Assembly (NCBI GenBank): GCA_014804905.1
Contig: JAAUYX010000009.1
Coordinates: 3,592 to 20,598, forward strand
Length of the DNA stretch: 17,007 nucleotides
Direction of reading: 5' to 3'
Source: Desulfovibrio sp.
Lineage (GTDB): Bacteria; Desulfobacterota; Desulfovibrionia; Desulfovibrionales; Desulfovibrionaceae
Under the pieces are notes generated by a model, which saw only the letters and a program-made list of their open reading frames with translations, was not told the DNA's origin and made no database searches. Below, one piece after another: positions 14,002 through 17,007 of this stretch. The number at the start of each line of letters is the position of its first letter. Position 1 is the stretch's first letter. The position numbers were made by a program, and so were the translations under genes.

Positions 14002-16530
14002 ATGAACGACAAAGTTGCGCAGGTCCCGGACTGCATCAAGGTTCGCGGCGCGCGCGTCCACAACCTCAAAAATATCAGCGTGGATGTGCCGCTCAACCGC
14101 ATCGTGGGCATTGCCGGCGTGTCCGGCTCCGGCAAGTCCTCGCTGGCCCTGGGCGTGCTTTATGCCGAGGGCTCCCGGCGCTATCTCGAAGCGCTCTCCA
14201 CCTATACGCGCCGGCGCATGACCCAGGCCCCGCGCGCCCAGGTGGAGGAGGTCCTCCATGTGCCCGCGGCGCTCGCGCTGCATCAGCGCCCCGGCGTTCC
14301 CGGCCTGCGAAGCACCTTCGGCACAGGGACCGAGCTTCTCAACAGCCTGCGCCTCATGTTCTCGCGCCTCGCGAGCCATCGCTGCCCCAACGGGCACTAT
14401 CTCGCGCCCACGCTGGATGTGGCCGCGGAGCGCGAGCTTGTCTGCCCGGAGTGCGGGGCGCGCTTTTTCGCCCCTTCCGCCGAGGAGCTTTCCTTCAACA
14501 GCCTTGGCGCCTGCCGCAAGTGCGGGGGCACCGGTACGGTGCATACCGTGGACATGGAGAGCCTCGTGCCCGACGAGTCGCTCAGCATCGACGAGGGGGC
14601 CGTGGCCCCGTGGAACAGCCTCATGTGGTCCTTGATGACCGACGTCTGCCGGGCCATGGGCGTGCGCACGGATGTGCCCTTCCGCGAGCTCACCCCCGAG
14701 GAGCGTGACATCGTTTTCAACGGGCCGGCCGTCAAGAAGCACATTTTCTACAAGCCGAAAAACAGCAACCAGGCCGGTGAGCTGGACTTCACCTATTACA
14801 ATGCCGTCTATACGGTGGAAAACGCCCTCGCCAAGGTCAAGGACGAAAAGGGCATGAAGCGCGTGGAGCGCTTCCTCCGGCAGGAGGAATGCCCGGATTG
14901 CGGCGGCTCGCGCCTGTCGGAGGCCGCGCGGGCCCCGCGGCTGCGCGGGCTCGGGCTGGATGCCGTGTGCCGCATGGCGCTTGACGAGCTCGGCCCCTGG
15001 GTGGATGGCGTGGCGCAAAGCCTGCCCGGGCCCATGCGGCGCATGGCGGACGACATTGCGGACGCCTTTCAGGGGGCGGCGCGCCGCCTGCTGGAGCTGG
15101 GCCTGGGTTATCTCGCGCTGGAGCGAAGCGCATCCAGCCTTTCCACGGGCGAGCGGCAGAGGATGCAGCTGGCGCGCGCCGTGCGCAACCGCACCACGGG
15201 CGTGCTCTATGTGCTGGACGAGCCCTCCATCGGGCTGCACCCCGCCAACCTCGGCGGCGTGGCGGGCATCATGCGCGACCTTGTGGCCGACGGCAACTCG
15301 GTGGTGCTGGTGGACCATGATGTCCAGCTCCTCGAGCGCGCGGACTGGGTCATCGAGCTGGGCCCCGGAGCCGGTGCCTCCGGCGGGGACATCATCGCGC
15401 AGGGCACGGTGGCGGAAATCGAGAAGGACCCGGCCTCGCGCATCGGCCCCTTCCTGGCCGGGGAGCCCGTGGCCGAGCCGAAGCCCCGCGACAGCGTGCC
15501 GCTTTTCGCCGAGGGCGTCATCCATCTCGCCATCGGCGCCATCCATACCGTACGGCCTCTGGAAGTCGACATTCCCAAGGGCAGGCTCACTGTGGTGACC
15601 GGGGTTTCCGGCTCCGGCAAGACCACGCTTGTGCTCGAAAGCCTCGCCCCCGCGCTGGAAGCGGCCTGCGCGGGCAAGGCGCTCCCGGCCCATGTGCGCG
15701 GCCTCGATGCCTGCGGCATCAGCCGTGTGCGCCTCATCGACGCCACGCCCATCGGCGTCAATGTGCGCTCGACCATCGCCACCTATGCCGATGTGCACGA
15801 CGCCTTGCGCAAGATTTTCGCCCGCACGCCCCAGGCGCGTGAGCGCGGCTGGAAGGCTGGAGATTTTTCCTACAATACAGGCAAGTTGCGCTGCCCCACC
15901 TGCGACGGCACGGGCGTCATCAGCCTGGATGTGCAATTTCTCCCGGATGTGGACATTCCCTGCCCCGAATGCCGGGGCTCCCGCTATGCGCGCGAGGCGC
16001 AGCTTGCGCGGCATGAGCTCCCGTCAGGCGCGAGCGTCTCGCTGCCGGACCTCATGGCCATGGATGTGGACAGCGCCATCGAGGCCTGCGGCCAATGGAA
16101 CACCGTGCGCCAGCGCCTGCGCACGCTTCAGCGGCTCGGCATCGGCTATCTCACCCTCGGCGAGGGCACGCCGGAGCTCTCCGGCGGCGAGGCCCAGCGC
16201 CTCAAGCTGGCGAGTGAAATGGGCCGCGCCCAGGGGGACGCGCTCTATATTTTCGACGAGCCCACCATCGGGCTGCACCCGCTGGATGTGCGCGGCCTGC
16301 TCGCGGTCTTTCGGGCGCTTATGGCCCAGGGCGCCACGGTGGTGGTCATCGAGCATGACCCGGACGTCATGCTCAACGCCGACTACATCATCGATATGGG
16401 ACCCGGCGGCGGCAAGGCCGGGGGCACGGTGGTGGCCGCGGGGACGCCCGAAGAAATCGCAGCCGAGCAGCGAAGCATTACGGGCAAATTTCTTAAAGAA
16501 CTGCTTGAAAAACGCAAAAAGAACGCCTGA
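14002..16530 (+). CDS. UvrA-like double-ABC ATPase (UvrA2 class)
   Basis: Cytoplasmic DNA-associated ATPase of 842 residues, related to the damage sensor of nucleotide excision repair. Two ABC units are complete: Walker A GVSGSGKSS (Lys45) with signature LSTGERQR (from residue 380) and VLDEPSIGLHP, then GVSGSGKTT (Lys540) with LSGGEAQR (from 726) and FDEPTIGLHP (Asp752). Zinc-module cysteines are seen in CPECGARFF, CRKCGGTG, CPDCGGSR, CPTCDGTG and CPECRGSR. The distance from the first Walker A to the first signature is about 110 residues shorter than in E. coli UvrA, roughly the size of the UvrB-binding domain. It therefore probably does not work with UvrB and belongs with the UvrA2/DrrC-like proteins linked to drug or damage tolerance. 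The ATG at 14002 is chosen for GAGGAA six bases upstream; an earlier GTG at 13966 is possible. It lies 39 bases behind the TetR gene, so probably in one operon with it. Confidence 0.9.
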   Translation: MNDKVAQVPDCIKVRGARVHNLKNISVDVPLNRIVGIAGVSGSGKSSLALGVLYAEGSRRYLEALSTYTRRRMTQAPRAQVEEVLHVPAALALHQRPGVPGLRSTFGTGTELLNSLRLMFSRLASHRCPNGHYLAPTLDVAAERELVCPECGARFFAPSAEELSFNSLGACRKCGGTGTVHTVDMESLVPDESLSIDEGAVAPWNSLMWSLMTDVCRAMGVRTDVPFRELTPEERDIVFNGPAVKKHIFYKPKNSNQAGELDFTYYNAVYTVENALAKVKDEKGMKRVERFLRQEECPDCGGSRLSEAARAPRLRGLGLDAVCRMALDELGPWVDGVAQSLPGPMRRMADDIADAFQGAARRLLELGLGYLALERSASSLSTGERQRMQLARAVRNRTTGVLYVLDEPSIGLHPANLGGVAGIMRDLVADGNSVVLVDHDVQLLERADWVIELGPGAGASGGDIIAQGTVAEIEKDPASRIGPFLAGEPVAEPKPRDSVPLFAEGVIHLAIGAIHTVRPLEVDIPKGRLTVVTGVSGSGKTTLVLESLAPALEAACAGKALPAHVRGLDACGISRVRLIDATPIGVNVRSTIATYADVHDALRKIFARTPQARERGWKAGDFSYNTGKLRCPTCDGTGVISLDVQFLPDVDIPCPECRGSRYAREAQLARHELPSGASVSLPDLMAMDVDSAIEACGQWNTVRQRLRTLQRLGIGYLTLGEGTPELSGGEAQRLKLASEMGRAQGDALYIFDEPTIGLHPLDVRGLLAVFRALMAQGATVVVIEHDPDVMLNADYIIDMGPGGGKAGGTVVAAGTPEEIAAEQRSITGKFLKELLEKRKKNA

Positions 16531-16563
16531 AATTCCAAGGTCTTATCCAAGCGGCCGCCCGCG

Positions 16564-17007
16564 CTACGGCGCAAGCGCCGGGCGCTGCAAGGCCTTGGGT
16601 ATCCACCACTGTTCAAAATTGTACATGATGCCAGCGAGCGCCGGCTCAATGCCCATGAACCGCCGCTGCACCACAGGCAGCGCATAGGGCACGAAGAGGA
16701 AGCAATAGGGCTGCTCCTCGGCCAGGATTTCCTGCACGCGTGCATAGAGGTCCGCGCGCTTTTCCCTGTCCGGCGTGGTGCGCGCCTTTTCCAGCAGGGC
16801 GTCCACCTGCGGGTTCATATAATGGATGAAGTTGAGGCCGCCGTCATGGGCCTGCGAGGAGTGCCAAATCTGGAAAATGTCCGGGTCCTGCGGGATGGTC
16901 CAGCCGAGGATGACGGCGTCGAAGCGCCCCTTGTTGACAAATTCGCGGATGAAGGCCGCCCACTCCACCGTGCGGATGCGCGCGTCCACGCCGATGGCGC
17001 GCAACTG
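16564..17007 (-). CDS. C-terminal part of a peptide/nickel-type ABC substrate-binding protein
   Basis: Periplasmic solute-binding protein of the SBP_bac_5 (DppA/OppA/NikA) family, delivering peptides, nickel chelates or similar ligands to an ABC importer. Only the last 147 codons are in the window; the frame stays open to the edge, and a TTG at 17004 is an internal Leu, not a start. Typical tail features are FDAVILGWTIPQDPD, a GGLNFIHYMNPQVDALLEKAR segment, REKRADLYARVQEILAEEQPY and FLFVPYALPVVQRRF. It converges on the UvrA-like gene with a gap of 33 bases and no clear T-tract terminator. A CGGCGC-AA-GCGCCG hairpin lies inside its last codons (16567-16580). Permease and ATPase genes are not visible. 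Confidence 0.88.
   Translation of the reverse strand, partial: QLRAIGVDARIRTVEWAAFIREFVNKGRFDAVILGWTIPQDPDIFQIWHSSQAHDGGLNFIHYMNPQVDALLEKARTTPDREKRADLYARVQEILAEEQPYCFLFVPYALPVVQRRFMGIEPALAGIMYNFEQWWIPKALQRPALAP

Noticed and set aside
13798..16014. Antisense open frame of 738 codons opposite the UvrA-like gene
   Set aside because: A shadow of the real gene caused by high third-position G+C, with no domain similarity.

Overview
This window most likely comes from the chromosome of a GC-rich anaerobic Gram-negative bacterium. A gut or sulfate-reducer-type Desulfovibrionaceae is my best guess, from the gene content: Tat-exported Fe-S and DUF362 proteins, a ferredoxin-tailed aldo/keto reductase, a flavodoxin, an AspT-type carrier, and about 60% G+C in the core. 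The family assignment is inference, since no rRNA or other taxonomic marker is present.

Left part (1-1590): the end of a Tat-type four-cluster ferredoxin (NapG/MauM-like) with its terminator. It is followed by a very AT-rich gene desert, about 17% G+C over 841-1320 by my count. The desert ends abruptly beside a tRNA/tmRNA-3'-end-like string and a strong + strand terminator that has no gene in front of it. This looks like the edge of an inserted island.

1588-5056: two minus-strand surface-glycosylation genes, a GtrB-like polyprenol-phosphate glycosyltransferase and a large GT-C membrane glycosyltransferase. The latter carries an 11-base poly-G tract inside its reading frame, a candidate phase-variation switch. 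A small stand-alone SRA/McrA-like modified-DNA-reader domain lies divergently beside them.

5057-9022: the housekeeping gene pyrG (CTP synthase) converges on an AspT-type aspartate/alanine exchanger with a central RCK-type domain, with a shared hairpin between them.

9023-13962: a compact minus-strand redox operon: flavodoxin, Tat-exported DUF362 protein, iron alcohol dehydrogenase, and aldo/keto reductase with two [4Fe-4S] clusters. A TetR-family gene is divergent from it. The operon has a relic at each end: the last 24 codons of a short-chain dehydrogenase before the flavodoxin, still preceded by a good Shine-Dalgarno, and the last 26 codons of a second DUF362 gene after the reductase. The operon appears to have lost its first and last genes. 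By analogy with the yqhD/dkgA pair it may reduce toxic aldehydes or similar carbonyls.

14002-17007: a UvrA-like double-ABC ATPase short by about the size of the UvrB-binding domain, just downstream of the TetR gene, then the convergent C-terminal part of a peptide/nickel-type ABC binding protein cut by the window end. I found no CRISPR array, rRNA, intact tRNA or intact IS element.
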